Source of the DNA: Syntrophobacterales bacterium
GTDB taxonomy: Bacteria; Desulfobacterota; Syntrophia; Syntrophales; UBA2210
Assembly: GCA_021163105.1 (NCBI GenBank)
Contig: JAGGXJ010000101.1
Location: forward strand, 1 to 50,518
Direction: 5' to 3'
Length of the DNA stretch: 50,518 nucleotides
The position numbers and the translations under genes are program-made. Positions 33,338-42,991 of the stretch are shown here, in pieces. Every line of letters begins with the position of its first letter. Position 1 is the stretch's first letter. Below the pieces are notes generated by a model, which saw nothing but the letters and a program-made list of their open reading frames with translations, searched no databases and was not told where the DNA came from.

Positions 33338-33517
33338 TGATGCACTCGCAAAAAGTCAAAATTAGATGGCAAAGTAAAAAGCTTCAAGGTCAAGGCGCGC
33401 AAATCCTGAGGAATGAGACGTACTTGCGGTACGTCGCAATAAGCCTGCCCCGGCGAAAGCAGGGGAAGGATGCAGCGGAACGCAGTCCCGATAAATCGGG
33501 ATTTACAAAGCCATCGA
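33338..33517. repeat. MITE-like intergenic repeat A, reaching into argH
   Basis: Left end TGATGCACTCGCAAAAAGTC, right end TTTACAAAGCCATCGA, imperfect inverted copies of each other. Inside are CGCGCAAATCCTGAGGAATG, GGTACGTCGC and the palindrome TCCCGATAAATCGGGA at 33486-33501. Its right end contains the argH stop codon and last codons. Confidence 0.65.
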
Positions 33518-34885
33518 TTCTATCTCTTTTATTCTCCTTAACACCGCTTCTCCGGCTGTTCCGCCGGCAATATTTCTCGCGTTTATTGAACCGTTTACGC
33601 TCATGCATGCATAGATATTATCATCAGCATCCTTCCAGAACAAGCGGATCTCCTCTATATCAAGCGATTGCATATCCTTCTGTTTCTCAATGCAATATCC
33701 AACAAGATGCCCTACTATGCCGTGCGCCTCTCTGAATGGAATCCCCTTCATTACCAGATAATCGGCCACATCTGTCGCCGTAGAAAAGCCTCCCGCGGCG
33801 GCCTCCAGCATCCTGCCCCTGTTAAATTTCAGGTTTCCCGTCATATCCGAAAGGACAGCAAGGCAGGCCTTCACCGTGTCAACCGCGTCAAACAGAGGTT
33901 CCTTATCTTCCTGAAGATCTCTGTCATACGTCATGGGGATGCCCTTCATGATAGTCAGTATCGCAATCAGATCTCCGTAGACACGCCCTGTCTTTCCTCT
34001 TATCAATTCAGCCACATCGGGATTCTTCTTCTGAGGCATGATACTGCTGCCGGTGGTAAACGCATCGGATATATTAACAAACCCGAACTCCCCGCCGGAC
34101 CAGATAACAAGATCCTCACAGAACCGGCTCATATGCATCATCATCAGGCCTGCATCGAAAATAAATTCCGCGACAAAATCTCTGTCTGAAACCGAGTCCA
34201 TGCTGTTTCTTGAAATCCCGGGGAAATCGAGCAGTTCGGCCACATATTCACGGTCTATTGGAAATCCTGTGCCTGCCAGGGCCGCCGACCCCAGAGGCAT
34301 GACATTGAGTCTGTCCCTACACCCCCTCAGGCGGCTCGCATCCCTGTCCAGCATTTCCCACCAGGCGAGAAGATAATGAGACAGAAGCACCGGTTGCGCT
34401 TTCTGCAAATGGGTGTAACCGGGCAATATGGTATCGATCTCCCTCTTCGCCACATCAACGAGAGAGGTCTGAAGTCCAGCCAGAAGGTCAAGGATATTTT
34501 TCACCTCATCCCGAAGATAAAGCCTCATGTCGAGAGATATCTGATCGTTTCTGCTTCTGGCAGTGTGAAGTTTCCCACCCACATCTCCGACACGATCTAT
34601 CAGCGATTTTTCTATCGCCATATGAATATCTTCCAGGTCGGAAGAAAAGGAAAATTCACCCTTTTCAATACTTTGAAGGATGTCCTGAAGACCGGATATG
34701 ATCTTTTCAGCCTCTCCGGAAGAGATGATCTCCTGCGCGGCAAGCATCCGGCAATGCGCAATGCTCCCCTCAATATCATAAGGATACAGTCTTTTGTCGA
34801 AATGGAGAGAAGATGTAAAATCCTCTACTTTTCTGTCGGTGGGTTCGGAAAATCGTCCTCCCCACGGTTTTTTCTGTCCGGCCAT
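33503..34885 (-). CDS. argH: Argininosuccinate lyase
   Basis: Splits argininosuccinate to arginine and fumarate. The 460 residues show the fumarase/lyase superfamily marks: start MAGQKKPWGGRFSEPTD, TARSRNDQISLDMRLYLRDE, GYTHLQKAQPVLLSHYLLAW, and the flexible signature loop GSSIMPQKKNPD. The last codons and stop (ESMAL) overlap the end of a repeat element at 33338-33517, so the natural C-terminus may have been altered slightly. It is the last arg gene of the block, followed by the lipoprotein and lysA. Confidence 0.96.
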   Translation of the reverse strand: MAGQKKPWGGRFSEPTDRKVEDFTSSLHFDKRLYPYDIEGSIAHCRMLAAQEIISSGEAEKIISGLQDILQSIEKGEFSFSSDLEDIHMAIEKSLIDRVGDVGGKLHTARSRNDQISLDMRLYLRDEVKNILDLLAGLQTSLVDVAKREIDTILPGYTHLQKAQPVLLSHYLLAWWEMLDRDASRLRGCRDRLNVMPLGSAALAGTGFPIDREYVAELLDFPGISRNSMDSVSDRDFVAEFIFDAGLMMMHMSRFCEDLVIWSGGEFGFVNISDAFTTGSSIMPQKKNPDVAELIRGKTGRVYGDLIAILTIMKGIPMTYDRDLQEDKEPLFDAVDTVKACLAVLSDMTGNLKFNRGRMLEAAAGGFSTATDVADYLVMKGIPFREAHGIVGHLVGYCIEKQKDMQSLDIEEIRLFWKDADDNIYACMSVNGSINARNIAGGTAGEAVLRRIKEIESMAL

Positions 34886-34945
34886 AGGCTAATACCGTTT
34901 ATTATTTCTGGTTCTCCCGTAAAAAATCGAAAAATACCATTTTTC

Positions 34946-35085
34946 GTCATTCCGACGAAAGTCGGAATCCAGTAAATTCAGCAGCTTCTGGATACCGGAT
35001 CAAGTCCGGTATGACAGGTCTTTGTTGGGTTTCGTACCTCAACCCAACCTACTCGACCCCTTGAACCCCTGAGTCCTCGACCCCT
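34946..35085. repeat. Repeat B: paired GTCAT...CCAG hairpins and CGACCCCT motif
   Basis: Two hairpins face each other: ATTCCGAC/GTCGGAAT at 34949-34968 ending in CCAG, and CTGG then ATACCGGA/TCCGGTAT at 34992-35012 ending in ATGAC. The pair forms a larger GTCAT...CCAG / CTGG...ATGAC inverted repeat, as at 44361-44442. The CTCGACCCC motif at 35052-35085 follows and abuts the argG stop. Confidence 0.65.
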
Positions 35086-36292
35086 ATTTCTTCAATAATG
35101 CCTGCATTTTCAGCCTGAGCGCATTCAATCTGATAAAACCGGTGGCGTCCTTCTGGTTATAGACCTCATCCTCTTCAAAGGTGGCCAGATCTTCGCTGTA
35201 GAGCGATACAGGCGCTTTAACGCCTACCGGCGTGCAATTTCCCTTATATAGTTTAAGGCGAACTGTTCCGGTAACATCCTTCTGTGACTCATCCACCAGC
35301 TTCTGGATCATTTCCCGTTCAGGGGAGAACCAGAAACCGTTATATATGATCTGCGAATACCTTGGCATCATGGAATCTCTTATAAGCATAACCTCTCTGT
35401 CCATGGTGATTGTTTCCATCGCCCGGTGCGCGGACCATAGCACTGTGCCGCCAGGTGTTTCGTAGATTCCCCTTGATTTCATTCCCACAAAACGGTTTTC
35501 AACCATATCAATCCTGCCGATACCGTTGTCTCCCGCAAGCGTGTTCATACAATCCAGAAGCTGAGCAGGACCCATTTTTTCTCCGTCAACCGCTACGGGA
35601 GTCCCCTTTTCAAAGGCAATCTCCACATATGTCGCGCGATCGGGCGCGTTTTCAGGAGAAACGCTCATCACAAACATATCCTCAGGCGGCTCCGCCCACA
35701 GGTCTTCAAGGATTCCTCCTTCATGGGAGATATGGAGAAGATTTCTGTCTTCACTATAGGGGCTCTTTTTCGTTGATCTTATGGGAATATTGTATTTTTC
35801 AGCATAATCTATCATGGCCTCTCTTGAATGGAGGTTCCAGCTCTCATCTTTCCAGGCCGATATAATCTTTATCTCCGGATCAAGGGCCATATAGGTCATC
35901 TCAAATCTTACCTGGTCATTACCTTTACCGGTGGCGCCGTGACAGACGGCATCCGCGCCCTCTTTGTGCGCGATCTCAATCTGCCTCCTGGCCACTATAG
36001 GCCTGGCGAGAGAGGTGCCCAGAAGATATGTTCCCTCATATACCGCATTGGCCCTCAGGGCCGGGAATACAAAATCTCTTACAAATTCATCTTTCAGATC
36101 TTCCACATACGCCTTGACCGCACCTGTGGCAAGCGCTTTTTCCTTCAGACCTTCAAGTTCCTGCTTCTGTCCAACATCTCCGGTAAGTGTAATAACTTCA
36201 CAGCCATATGTCTCAATCAACCACCTGACAATCACGGAGGAATCAAGCCCCCCGGAATATGCCAGCACCACTTTTTTCACCTTGCCGTTCAC
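35084..36292 (-). CDS. argG: Argininosuccinate synthase
   Basis: Joins citrulline and aspartate using ATP. The 402 residues begin with the PP-loop [18 protein letters not shown] and include [32 protein letters not shown], and [20 protein letters not shown]. The start is a GTG at 36292 overlapping the argF TGA (GTGA), with TGGAGGAG just upstream, so translation is coupled. A repeat abuts its 3' end. Confidence 0.96.
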   Translation of the reverse strand: MNGKVKKVVLAYSGGLDSSVIVRWLIETYGCEVITLTGDVGQKQELEGLKEKALATGAVKAYVEDLKDEFVRDFVFPALRANAVYEGTYLLGTSLARPIVARRQIEIAHKEGADAVCHGATGKGNDQVRFEMTYMALDPEIKIISAWKDESWNLHSREAMIDYAEKYNIPIRSTKKSPYSEDRNLLHISHEGGILEDLWAEPPEDMFVMSVSPENAPDRATYVEIAFEKGTPVAVDGEKMGPAQLLDCMNTLAGDNGIGRIDMVENRFVGMKSRGIYETPGGTVLWSAHRAMETITMDREVMLIRDSMMPRYSQIIYNGFWFSPEREMIQKLVDESQKDVTGTVRLKLYKGNCTPVGVKAPVSLYSEDLATFEEDEVYNQKDATGFIRLNALRLKMQALLKK

Positions 36293-37212
36293 TTTTCTCC
36301 TCCAGACATAAGTATTTCCATAATCGCTTTCTGCACATGCAGACGGTTTTCCGCCTGATCCATAACCACAGACTGAGGTCCATCTATCACGCTTGCCGCT
36401 ATCTCTTCCCCGCGATGTGCGGGCAGGCAGTGCATAATAATGGCATCATCCTTCGCGCAACCGACCAGTTTTTCATCGACCTGATAATCTCGGAACGCCG
36501 CCACCCTTTCTTCCTGTTCATCTTCCTGACCCATGCTGGCCCATACATCCGTATATATCACATCGGCGCCGGTGGCCGCATCAGCGGGAATACGCGAGAG
36601 ATCTATCCCATCTTTCGACTCGGCGATCCCTCTCTTCAATATGGACTCGTCGGGGTCATATCCTTCAGGACAGGCGATGGTCAGATGAAAGGAAAGCCTG
36701 GCCGCGGCATTTATCCAGGAATTAGTCATATTGTTTCCGTCGCCGATATAGGCTATCTTCAGTCCTTCATATCCACCCTTTTTTTCTATTATAGTGAATA
36801 TATCGCTCAGCACCTGACATGGGTGCAACAGATCTGTCAATCCGTTAATAACGGGTATCGTGGCATACTTCGCGAATTCTTCAATCAGATCCTGTTCGAA
36901 TGTTCTTATCATGATACCATCAATGTATCTGGACATTACCCTTGCCGTATCAGCGACAGTTTCTCCCCTTCCAAGCTGTATGTCGCGCCGGCTCAAAAAT
37001 ATACCTGTTCCGCCAAGCTGATGGATGCCAGCTTCAAAGGAGAGTCTTGTCCTTGTAGAAGATTTGTCGAACAACATACCCAACGTCTTTCCCCTCAGGG
37101 AATCACGCGCCTCACCCCTGTACAACAGATCTTTCAACTCTTTTGCGGTATTGAATATCTCATTAAATCCATTGACATCAAGATCATGGATTGTCAGCAT
37201 ATCTTTCTTCAC
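36289..37212 (-). CDS. argF: Ornithine carbamoyltransferase
   Basis: Makes citrulline from ornithine and carbamoyl phosphate. The 307 residues show the carbamoyl-phosphate site [31 protein letters not shown], and the ornithine site [11 protein letters not shown]. The frame starts with a GTG at 37212 that overlaps the argD TGA (GTGA), which I favour; an ATG four codons later (MLTIHDLD) is the other option. It is the catabolic/anabolic OTC fold with no insertion that would suggest acetylornithine carbamoyltransferase. Confidence 0.95.
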   Translation of the reverse strand: MKKDMLTIHDLDVNGFNEIFNTAKELKDLLYRGEARDSLRGKTLGMLFDKSSTRTRLSFEAGIHQLGGTGIFLSRRDIQLGRGETVADTARVMSRYIDGIMIRTFEQDLIEEFAKYATIPVINGLTDLLHPCQVLSDIFTIIEKKGGYEGLKIAYIGDGNNMTNSWINAAARLSFHLTIACPEGYDPDESILKRGIAESKDGIDLSRIPADAATGADVIYTDVWASMGQEDEQEERVAAFRDYQVDEKLVGCAKDDAIIMHCLPAHRGEEIAASVIDGPQSVVMDQAENRLHVQKAIMEILMSGGEK

Positions 37213-38399
37213 AGGTTTCTCATCACCTCATCCAGGATATCAACCGCGTGGTCTATATCCCCTTTCGTAATAATCAGGGGAGGAACGAATCGCAGAACAT
37301 TGTCACATGTGCAGTTTATGAGCAGTCCCTTATCCATGCATCCCTTTACTATATCCGCGCCTTTTATGGAAAGTTCCATGCCAAGCATAAGGCCTTTCCC
37401 CCTGATTTCTGTAATAAAGGCATGGGTTTCTTTTAATTCATTGAGTTTTTCGCGGAAGTAAATACCTGCCTTCCTGCAGTTATCCAGCACCCCTCCATGC
37501 AGCAACTCCTCCATCACAGAGATTCCAGCCGCCATGGCGAGCGGGTTTCCTCCAAAAGTGGATGCATGGCTTCCCGGTGTAAAGAACGACGCCACCTTAT
37601 CGGTAGCCAGCATGGCTCCGACGGGGAAACCATTACCCAGAGCCTTGGCCAATGTCATGATATCCGGTTTTATACCACTTTCTTCATACGCGAACAGGTT
37701 GCCCGTGTGCCCCATACCTGTCTGGATTTCATCCAGTATCAGAAGCACTCCCCTGTCATCACATATTTTTCTTACACCTTCAAGATATCCATCCGCCGGA
37801 ACTCTGATCCCGCCTTCACCCTGTATGACTTCCAGCATAACGGCGCAGACATCCTCAGCAACAGCCCGTTCAAGCGAGGCAAGATCGTCGAAAGGAACAT
37901 ATCCGAAGCCCGCCGGCAGAGGATCAAAGCCTTTTTGAAATTTTTCCTGTCCGGTTGCCGTAACGGTGGCAAGCGTTCGACCGTGAAAAGAATCTTTCAT
38001 GGTCACTATACGATATCTACCCTCACCCATATTTTCATGGGCGTATTTTCGCGCCAGTTTGATGGCCGCTTCATTTGCCTCCGCTCCGCTGTTACAGAAA
38101 AACGCCTTATCCGCAAAAGAATTTTCCACCAGAAGAGCAGCCAGCCGGATCTGCGGTTCAATATGGTATATATTGGACACATGTATCAGTGTTTCGGCCT
38201 GTTCGCAAATTGCTCCGGCTACCGACGGATTGGCATGACCAAGGACGCACACGGCAATCCCAGCCAGGAAATCAAGGTACTCCTTCCCATCAGAATCCCA
38301 AACATGCACTCCTTCGCCCCTTACCAGAACAACCGGAAGGCGGGAATAAGTGTTCATGATGTATTTATTCGAATTAGAGATAAGTTCTTCTGTTGTCAT
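37209..38399 (-). CDS. argD: Acetylornithine aminotransferase
   Basis: A class III pyridoxal-phosphate transaminase converting N-acetylglutamate semialdehyde to N-acetylornithine. I use the ATG at 38399, preceded by AAAGGA six bases upstream; 396 residues. Family marks are YLDFLAGIAVCVLGHANP, FFCNSGAEANEAAIKLARKY, SFHGRTLATVTATGQ, LILDEIQTGMGHTGNLFAYE and the Schiff-base lysine in TLAKALGNGFPVGAM, then STFGGNPLA. Relatives also serve succinyl-diaminopimelate in lysine synthesis, which might matter because no other lysine aminotransferase is in the window. Confidence 0.95.
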   Translation of the reverse strand: MTTEELISNSNKYIMNTYSRLPVVLVRGEGVHVWDSDGKEYLDFLAGIAVCVLGHANPSVAGAICEQAETLIHVSNIYHIEPQIRLAALLVENSFADKAFFCNSGAEANEAAIKLARKYAHENMGEGRYRIVTMKDSFHGRTLATVTATGQEKFQKGFDPLPAGFGYVPFDDLASLERAVAEDVCAVMLEVIQGEGGIRVPADGYLEGVRKICDDRGVLLILDEIQTGMGHTGNLFAYEESGIKPDIMTLAKALGNGFPVGAMLATDKVASFFTPGSHASTFGGNPLAMAAGISVMEELLHGGVLDNCRKAGIYFREKLNELKETHAFITEIRGKGLMLGMELSIKGADIVKGCMDKGLLINCTCDNVLRFVPPLIITKGDIDHAVDILDEVMRNL

Positions 38400-38506
38400 A
38401 CTCAATCCTTTGGATTTCCGGTTGCCGGTTTATAGTTACCAGTTGCCAGTTTTTTAACTGTGAACCGTGAACTGTAAACTATTTTCCCGTTTCCTGCCCC
38501 CTGCCT

Positions 38507-39406
38507 TCAGTCTTTCACTACTTCTGTACCGATACCACTGTCTGTAAATATTTCCAGGAGAACCGCGTGGTCCAGACGTCCATCAATTATGTGGGTTTTT
38601 CCCACACCATTTCTGAGGGCCTTTATACAGCATTTTACCTTGGGGTACATGCCACCACTTATTGTGCCGTCCTCGATCAGATCTTCGGCTTCTACATTGT
38701 TGATGGAGTTTATCAGCCGGTTTTTTCCATCCAGAATTCCTTCCACGTCGGTCAGGAGAATAAGTTTCTCCGCCCCGAGAGCAGCCGCCACCTCTCCCGC
38801 GACTATATCCGCGTTGATATTATACGTTTCACCCTCATCTCCGGCGCCGGTGGGCGCTATAACGGGGATAAACCCGTCTGTTATCAGCGATTCGATGAGT
38901 CCGGAGTTAACCTTCCTCACTCTGCCCACCATTCCTATGTCTATTATCTCCGGGGGAGTATCTTTCGCTTTTTCGGTGCTCAGGATATATTTATCCGCTT
39001 CTATAATGTTACCGTCCTTGCCGCTCAACCCGACAGCCCTGCCACCATGATTGTTTATCAGTCCAACTATTTCCTTGTTCACCTTACCGGCAAGAACCAT
39101 CTCGACTATATTCATAGTCTCTTCATCCGTCACCCTCATCCCCCTGACAAACTTCGAATCCTTGCCAAGTTTTTTGAGAAAGGCGCCGATCTGAGGCCCA
39201 CCGCCATGTATTATAACCGGGTTGATCCCGATATACTTCATCATGACAATATTCATGGCGAACATCTCTTTCAGATTGTTATCCCCCATAGCATGGCCAC
39301 CATATTTAATGACCACAGTCTTGTCATTAAACCGCTTTATATAGGGTAAAACCTCGAGGAGTATATCCGCTTTTTCCATGGGTTTTTTCAGATTGTCTGA
39401 ATGCAT
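38507..39406 (-). CDS. argB: Acetylglutamate kinase
   Basis: Phosphorylates N-acetylglutamate, the committed step of the recycling route. The 299 residues have [54 protein letters not shown], and [28 protein letters not shown]. The N-terminal helix [15 protein letters not shown] before the first strand is the type found in hexameric, arginine-inhibited kinases, which fits a cyclic ArgJ pathway where this enzyme is the control point. AGGAG precedes the ATG. It starts the argBDFGH run, just after hslU. Confidence 0.96.
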   Translation of the reverse strand: MHSDNLKKPMEKADILLEVLPYIKRFNDKTVVIKYGGHAMGDNNLKEMFAMNIVMMKYIGINPVIIHGGGPQIGAFLKKLGKDSKFVRGMRVTDEETMNIVEMVLAGKVNKEIVGLINNHGGRAVGLSGKDGNIIEADKYILSTEKAKDTPPEIIDIGMVGRVRKVNSGLIESLITDGFIPVIAPTGAGDEGETYNINADIVAGEVAAALGAEKLILLTDVEGILDGKNRLINSINNVEAEDLIEDGTISGGMYPKVKCCIKALRNGVGKTHIIDGRLDHAVLLEIFTDSGIGTEVVKD

Positions 39407-39419
39407 GATTTAAAATCTC

Positions 39420-40832
39420 CTACAAAACATACCTGCTCAGGTCTTCGTCTTCAACTATATCTTCCAGTTTATCCTTAACATAATCCGCGTTAATATTTAC
39501 TTTTTTCTTCGAAACCGCGATATCAGGGGCATCAAAAGATATCTCCTCCAGAAGTGTCTCCATAACCGTATAAAGCCTCCTGGCCCCTATATTTTCTGTT
39601 CTTTCATTCACGAGCGCCGCGACCTCCGCGATCTGGGCTATGGCCTCATCCCGGAATGTAAGTTTTATGCCTTCAGTAGCCATCATTTCCACATACTGTT
39701 TTACCAGAGCATTATGAGGTTCTGTCAGTATTCTTATAAAATCCTCCTTTTCAAGCGGATCCAGTTCCACTCGTATGGGAAACCTTCCCTGCAACTCGGG
39801 GATAAGATCGGACGGTTTAGAAATACTGAACGCTCCCGCAGCGATAAAGAGTATATGATCTGTCTTTATCATGCCATATTTGGTGTTCACATTTGATCCT
39901 TCCACAATCGGGAGGAGGTCTCTCTGCACACCCTCTCTCGACACATCAGGGCCATGAGAGGAATCACCACCTACTATTTTGTCTATCTCATCAAGAAATA
40001 TAATTCCCGATTGCTCAACCTTTTCCATCGCCGCCCTGGTGACCTTTTCCATATCGACAAGTCTCTGGGCTTCTTCATCGGCTAATATGTTTACCGCTTC
40101 AGAGACCTTGACTTTTCTTTCTTTCTTCTTCTGCGGAAACATGCTTCCGAACATATCTTTGATGTTCATCCCCATATCCTCAACGCCGGAGGTGGAAAAA
40201 ATCTCTATCATGGGGCCGCTTGGGCTGTCCACAACTTCAATCTCTACAGTCCGCTCGTCCAGTTTCCCACTGCGAAACAGGCGCCTCAGCTTCTCGCGCG
40301 TTTCATTATGACGAATATCCTCCTGGACCTTTACATCACTCTCGGGCATATCCAGAAGTGTTCCTTCCGCTCCCGCTTCTGTTGCCTCTGTCTGTCCCTG
40401 ATCCTTGCGCTTAAGGGGAAGGAGAATGTCAAGTATCCTCTCCTCGGCAAGTTCCATCGCTTTTGCCTTTACATTCTCCTGCTCCTCCGATTTAGCCATG
40501 TTTATTGCCAGCTCTACAAGGTCCCTGACCATTGACTCAACATCCCTGCCCACATAACCCACCTCTGTAAATTTGGAGGCCTCTATCTTCAGAAAGGGAG
40601 ATTTATCAAGTTTGGCAAGCCTGCGCGCAATTTCCGTCTTTCCCACTCCCGTGGGACCTATCATTATGATATTTTTGGGTGCTATCTCTTCCCTGAGTTC
40701 TTCCGGTACATTCTGACGCCTCCACCTGTTCCTGAGGGCCACGGCAACCGCCCTCTTGGCGTCATGTTGCCCTATAATATACTTGTCCAGCTGGGACACA
40801 GTCTCTCTCGGTGTCAAATTCGTGGATGACAT
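39420..40832 (-). CDS. hslU: HslUV protease ATPase subunit HslU
   Basis: The AAA+ unfoldase that feeds substrates to HslV. The 470 residues include [25 protein letters not shown], Walker [18 protein letters not shown], the pore loop and [16 protein letters not shown], a charged I domain from about 110 to 240, Walker [12 protein letters not shown], and sensor region [11 protein letters not shown]. The C-terminus ends YVL, close to the usual YIL that inserts into HslV. GAGG precedes the ATG. hslV lies 60 bases upstream. Confidence 0.97.
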   Translation of the reverse strand: MSSTNLTPRETVSQLDKYIIGQHDAKRAVAVALRNRWRRQNVPEELREEIAPKNIIMIGPTGVGKTEIARRLAKLDKSPFLKIEASKFTEVGYVGRDVESMVRDLVELAINMAKSEEQENVKAKAMELAEERILDILLPLKRKDQGQTEATEAGAEGTLLDMPESDVKVQEDIRHNETREKLRRLFRSGKLDERTVEIEVVDSPSGPMIEIFSTSGVEDMGMNIKDMFGSMFPQKKKERKVKVSEAVNILADEEAQRLVDMEKVTRAAMEKVEQSGIIFLDEIDKIVGGDSSHGPDVSREGVQRDLLPIVEGSNVNTKYGMIKTDHILFIAAGAFSISKPSDLIPELQGRFPIRVELDPLEKEDFIRILTEPHNALVKQYVEMMATEGIKLTFRDEAIAQIAEVAALVNERTENIGARRLYTVMETLLEEISFDAPDIAVSKKKVNINADYVKDKLEDIVEDEDLSRYVL

Positions 40833-40892
40833 AAAGTTTCTACCTCTTGATTCTCAATGATTAATTTTTACGATTGTATCAATTTTCAATGT

Positions 40893-41450
40893 TTAATTCT
40901 GAGTTTCCTCAGCCACATCCAGTTCCTCTATTTTTATCCTGTCGTTCGTGAATATACATATATCGGCAGCTATGTGCATGGCCTCTTCAACAATCTCCTT
41001 CGCGTCCAGTGTGGAGTGTTTTATAAGCGCCCTTGCCGCTGCCTGGGCATATGGGCCGCCCGAACCTATTGCCAGGACCTCATCGTCCGATTCTATCACA
41101 TCTCCATTACCTGATATTATAAGAAAATCCACGTCACTGACTGCTATCATCAGGGCTTCAAGGTGTCGCAAAACCCTGTCTGTTCTCCAGTCCTTGGTCA
41201 GCTCAACCGCGGCCCTCAAAAGATTGCCGCCATACTGTTCCAGTTTCTGGTCGAACCTGTCAAAAAGGGTAAACGCGTCCGCTGTCGCACCCGCGAATCC
41301 TACGATTACCCTGTCATGATACAGCCTCCGGACTTTTCTGGCATTGTGCTTCAGGGCTATCGTATCAAGGGTTACCTGACCGTCACCAGCGACGGCCACT
41401 TTTCCCTTGTGCTTTACTGCTACTATGGTTGTTCCTCTCATCTCAATCAT
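40893..41450 (-). CDS. hslV: HslUV protease peptidase subunit HslV
   Basis: A threonine peptidase of the proteasome fold. The 185 residues start [29 protein letters not shown]; removal of the short propeptide would expose the catalytic Thr7. [20 protein letters not shown] and [16 protein letters not shown] are conserved. The ATG at 41450 overlaps the xerC TGA (ATGA) and has AGGAG upstream; an ATG three codons later is less well placed. Confidence 0.96.
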   Translation of the reverse strand: MIEMRGTTIVAVKHKGKVAVAGDGQVTLDTIALKHNARKVRRLYHDRVIVGFAGATADAFTLFDRFDQKLEQYGGNLLRAAVELTKDWRTDRVLRHLEALMIAVSDVDFLIISGNGDVIESDDEVLAIGSGGPYAQAAARALIKHSTLDAKEIVEEAMHIAADICIFTNDRIKIEELDVAEETQN

Positions 41451-42361
41451 GATTTTTGTTCTCCTCCGGCCCTCGGGTGGCTCTTGTCATATACCTCCAT
41501 CAACCTTCTCACACTGACGGACGTGTATTTCTGGGTGGTGGAAAGGCTTTCATGCCCTAACAGTTCCTGTATAACTCTCAGATCGGCGCCGGCATCCATG
41601 AGATGGGTCGCAAATGTGTGTCTGAGCGCGTGAGGACTTATCTTCCTGCCGATACCACTCAGGGTTATATACTTGTCTATAATTCTTCTTACACTCCTGG
41701 GAGTCAGCCTCGAACCGGACCTGTTCAGAAAAAGAGGTGATCCGGTATAACTCCCGTCTTTGTTTCTTCCTCCCCCCGGCCTGCTGCTGATATACTCTCT
41801 CAGAGCCGACAGTGCAGGGCCGCCAACAGGAACGATTCTTTCTTTCCTGCCTTTCCCTCTGACCCTTACCAGACTGTTCGAAAAATCGACGTCGGCTACA
41901 TTCAGGCCGGTGAGTTCACCAACGCGCACACCGGCTGAATACAGGAATTCGATTATGGCCCTGTCCCGCAACCCTAATACATCCGATTTGAACTTCACCC
42001 CCAGGAGAGAGAACACTTCGTCTATATTCAGAAAGGACGGTAGATACTTGTCTACCTTCGGCGCCTGAATCATCTGAGCGGGATTATACCTGATCTTTCC
42101 CTCTCGAAGAAGAAATTTAAAGAACGCCCTGAGACTGGCCACCTTTCTTGATACAGTAGCTTTTTTTATTCTCCCGCGGTAGAGAGACGCAAGAAACGCC
42201 CTTATCACCGCCTGGTCGACATCGGAGGGCTTGTCCACCCCATTCTCCAGAAGAAATTCACTGAACTGTCTCAGGTCGGACAAATAGTTCCTTTTTGTAT
42301 GATAGGACAGGTTCCTTTCGACATCAATGTGAACACCAAAATCTCTGACGGCATCCTCCAT
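41447..42361 (-). CDS. xerC: Tyrosine recombinase XerC/XerD
   Basis: A site-specific recombinase that resolves chromosome dimers at dif with FtsK. The 304 residues have the N-terminal SAM-like DNA-binding domain (about 1-100) and the catalytic domain with all key residues: Arg146 in [12 protein letters not shown], Lys170 region in [13 protein letters not shown], His244 and Arg247 in [11 protein letters not shown], His270 in [10 protein letters not shown], and Tyr279 in QKYTSVS. Linkage to hslV and hslU matches B. subtilis codV-clpQY and Desulfobacterota. It is housekeeping, not an integron or phage integrase, as no att site or mobile gene is near. Confidence 0.93.
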   Translation of the reverse strand: MEDAVRDFGVHIDVERNLSYHTKRNYLSDLRQFSEFLLENGVDKPSDVDQAVIRAFLASLYRGRIKKATVSRKVASLRAFFKFLLREGKIRYNPAQMIQAPKVDKYLPSFLNIDEVFSLLGVKFKSDVLGLRDRAIIEFLYSAGVRVGELTGLNVADVDFSNSLVRVRGKGRKERIVPVGGPALSALREYISSRPGGGRNKDGSYTGSPLFLNRSGSRLTPRSVRRIIDKYITLSGIGRKISPHALRHTFATHLMDAGADLRVIQELLGHESLSTTQKYTSVSVRRLMEVYDKSHPRAGGEQKS

Positions 42362-42399
42362 CCGAATATACCCTTCAGTTACCCTCCGACGAGTCGGAG

Positions 42400-42900
42400 T
42401 TACATCTTATATTTTCCAAAATCTTCGGAAGAGAGATTCTCAAGAAATTCTTTTAACTCTTCCCCTGTGTATTTGTTTAAGTCAGCCGTTTTCTTACCAA
42501 AATCAATATTAGTCGATTTCTCAATAATCTTTTCATCCACAAAGATGGGCGCGCCGGCCCTTAATGCGAGGGCAATCGCGTCGCTCGGACGTGCGTCAAC
42601 CATAATCGAAACATCATCCTTCAAGATACGTATGGTTGCAAAGAAAGTGTTGTCTTTCAGGTCATTAATAACGATTTCCAGGACCTTCACTTCAAGAACT
42701 TTTAACATTTCGTTCATGAGGTCATGCGTCATCGGCCTCGCCAGATTTATTTCCTCCATCTGTGTGGCTATGGCGCTTGCCTCGAAAAGGCCTATCCATA
42801 TGGGAATAGCCCTTTTCCCCTGCAAATCTTTCAATATCACTATGGGTGTATTTGTTATAGGATCCATGGCAAGTCCAAACACCTTTACCTCTATAAACAT
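42400..42900 (-). CDS. Bifunctional nuclease family (DUF151) protein
   Basis: A 166-residue protein of the family described as bifunctional RNase/DNase in plants and found across bacteria, where its role is poorly known. I use the ATG at 42900, preceded by GAGGGG; the longer frame reads into repeat DNA. Family marks are MFIEVKVFGLAMDPITNTPI, VILKDLQGKRAIPIWIGLFE, ASAIATQMEEINLARPMTHD, and VDARPSDAIALALRAGAPIF. It follows miaB on the same strand, with a GTTAAC hairpin repeat in its leader. Confidence 0.9.
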   Translation of the reverse strand: MFIEVKVFGLAMDPITNTPIVILKDLQGKRAIPIWIGLFEASAIATQMEEINLARPMTHDLMNEMLKVLEVKVLEIVINDLKDNTFFATIRILKDDVSIMVDARPSDAIALALRAGAPIFVDEKIIEKSTNIDFGKKTADLNKYTGEELKEFLENLSSEDFGKYKM

Positions 42901-42916
42901 CTTTATCCCCTCTAAC

Positions 42917-42991
42917 CCCGATAAACGGGATAAGTACGTTAACAAAATTATTTTCTGCCAAAAAACGCAGAAAATAATTTCTAACTTGCTA
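42917..42991 (-). repeat. GTTAAC-framed hairpin repeat, copy 3
   Basis: ACGTTAACAAAATTATTTTC starts at 42936, the hairpin AAATTATTTTCTGC / GCAGAAAATAATTT has a perfect 14-base stem (42945-42958 and 42967-42980), and TTTCTAACTTGCTAA ends it. It matches 23716-23770 closely. One stem pair changes from T-A here to C-G there, keeping the pair. It overlaps the miaB stop and leads into the nuclease-family gene. Confidence 0.75.

Noticed and set aside
36259-37461. 400-codon plus-strand open frame
   Set aside because: It lies antisense to argF, argG and argD, which are clear. The translation is rich in Cys, His and Ser with no family similarity, as expected of a shadow frame.
41447-42361. Integrase of an integrated element
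   Set aside because: The recombinase is of housekeeping XerC type in its usual place beside hslV; there is no att repeat, tRNA target, phage gene or excisionase.
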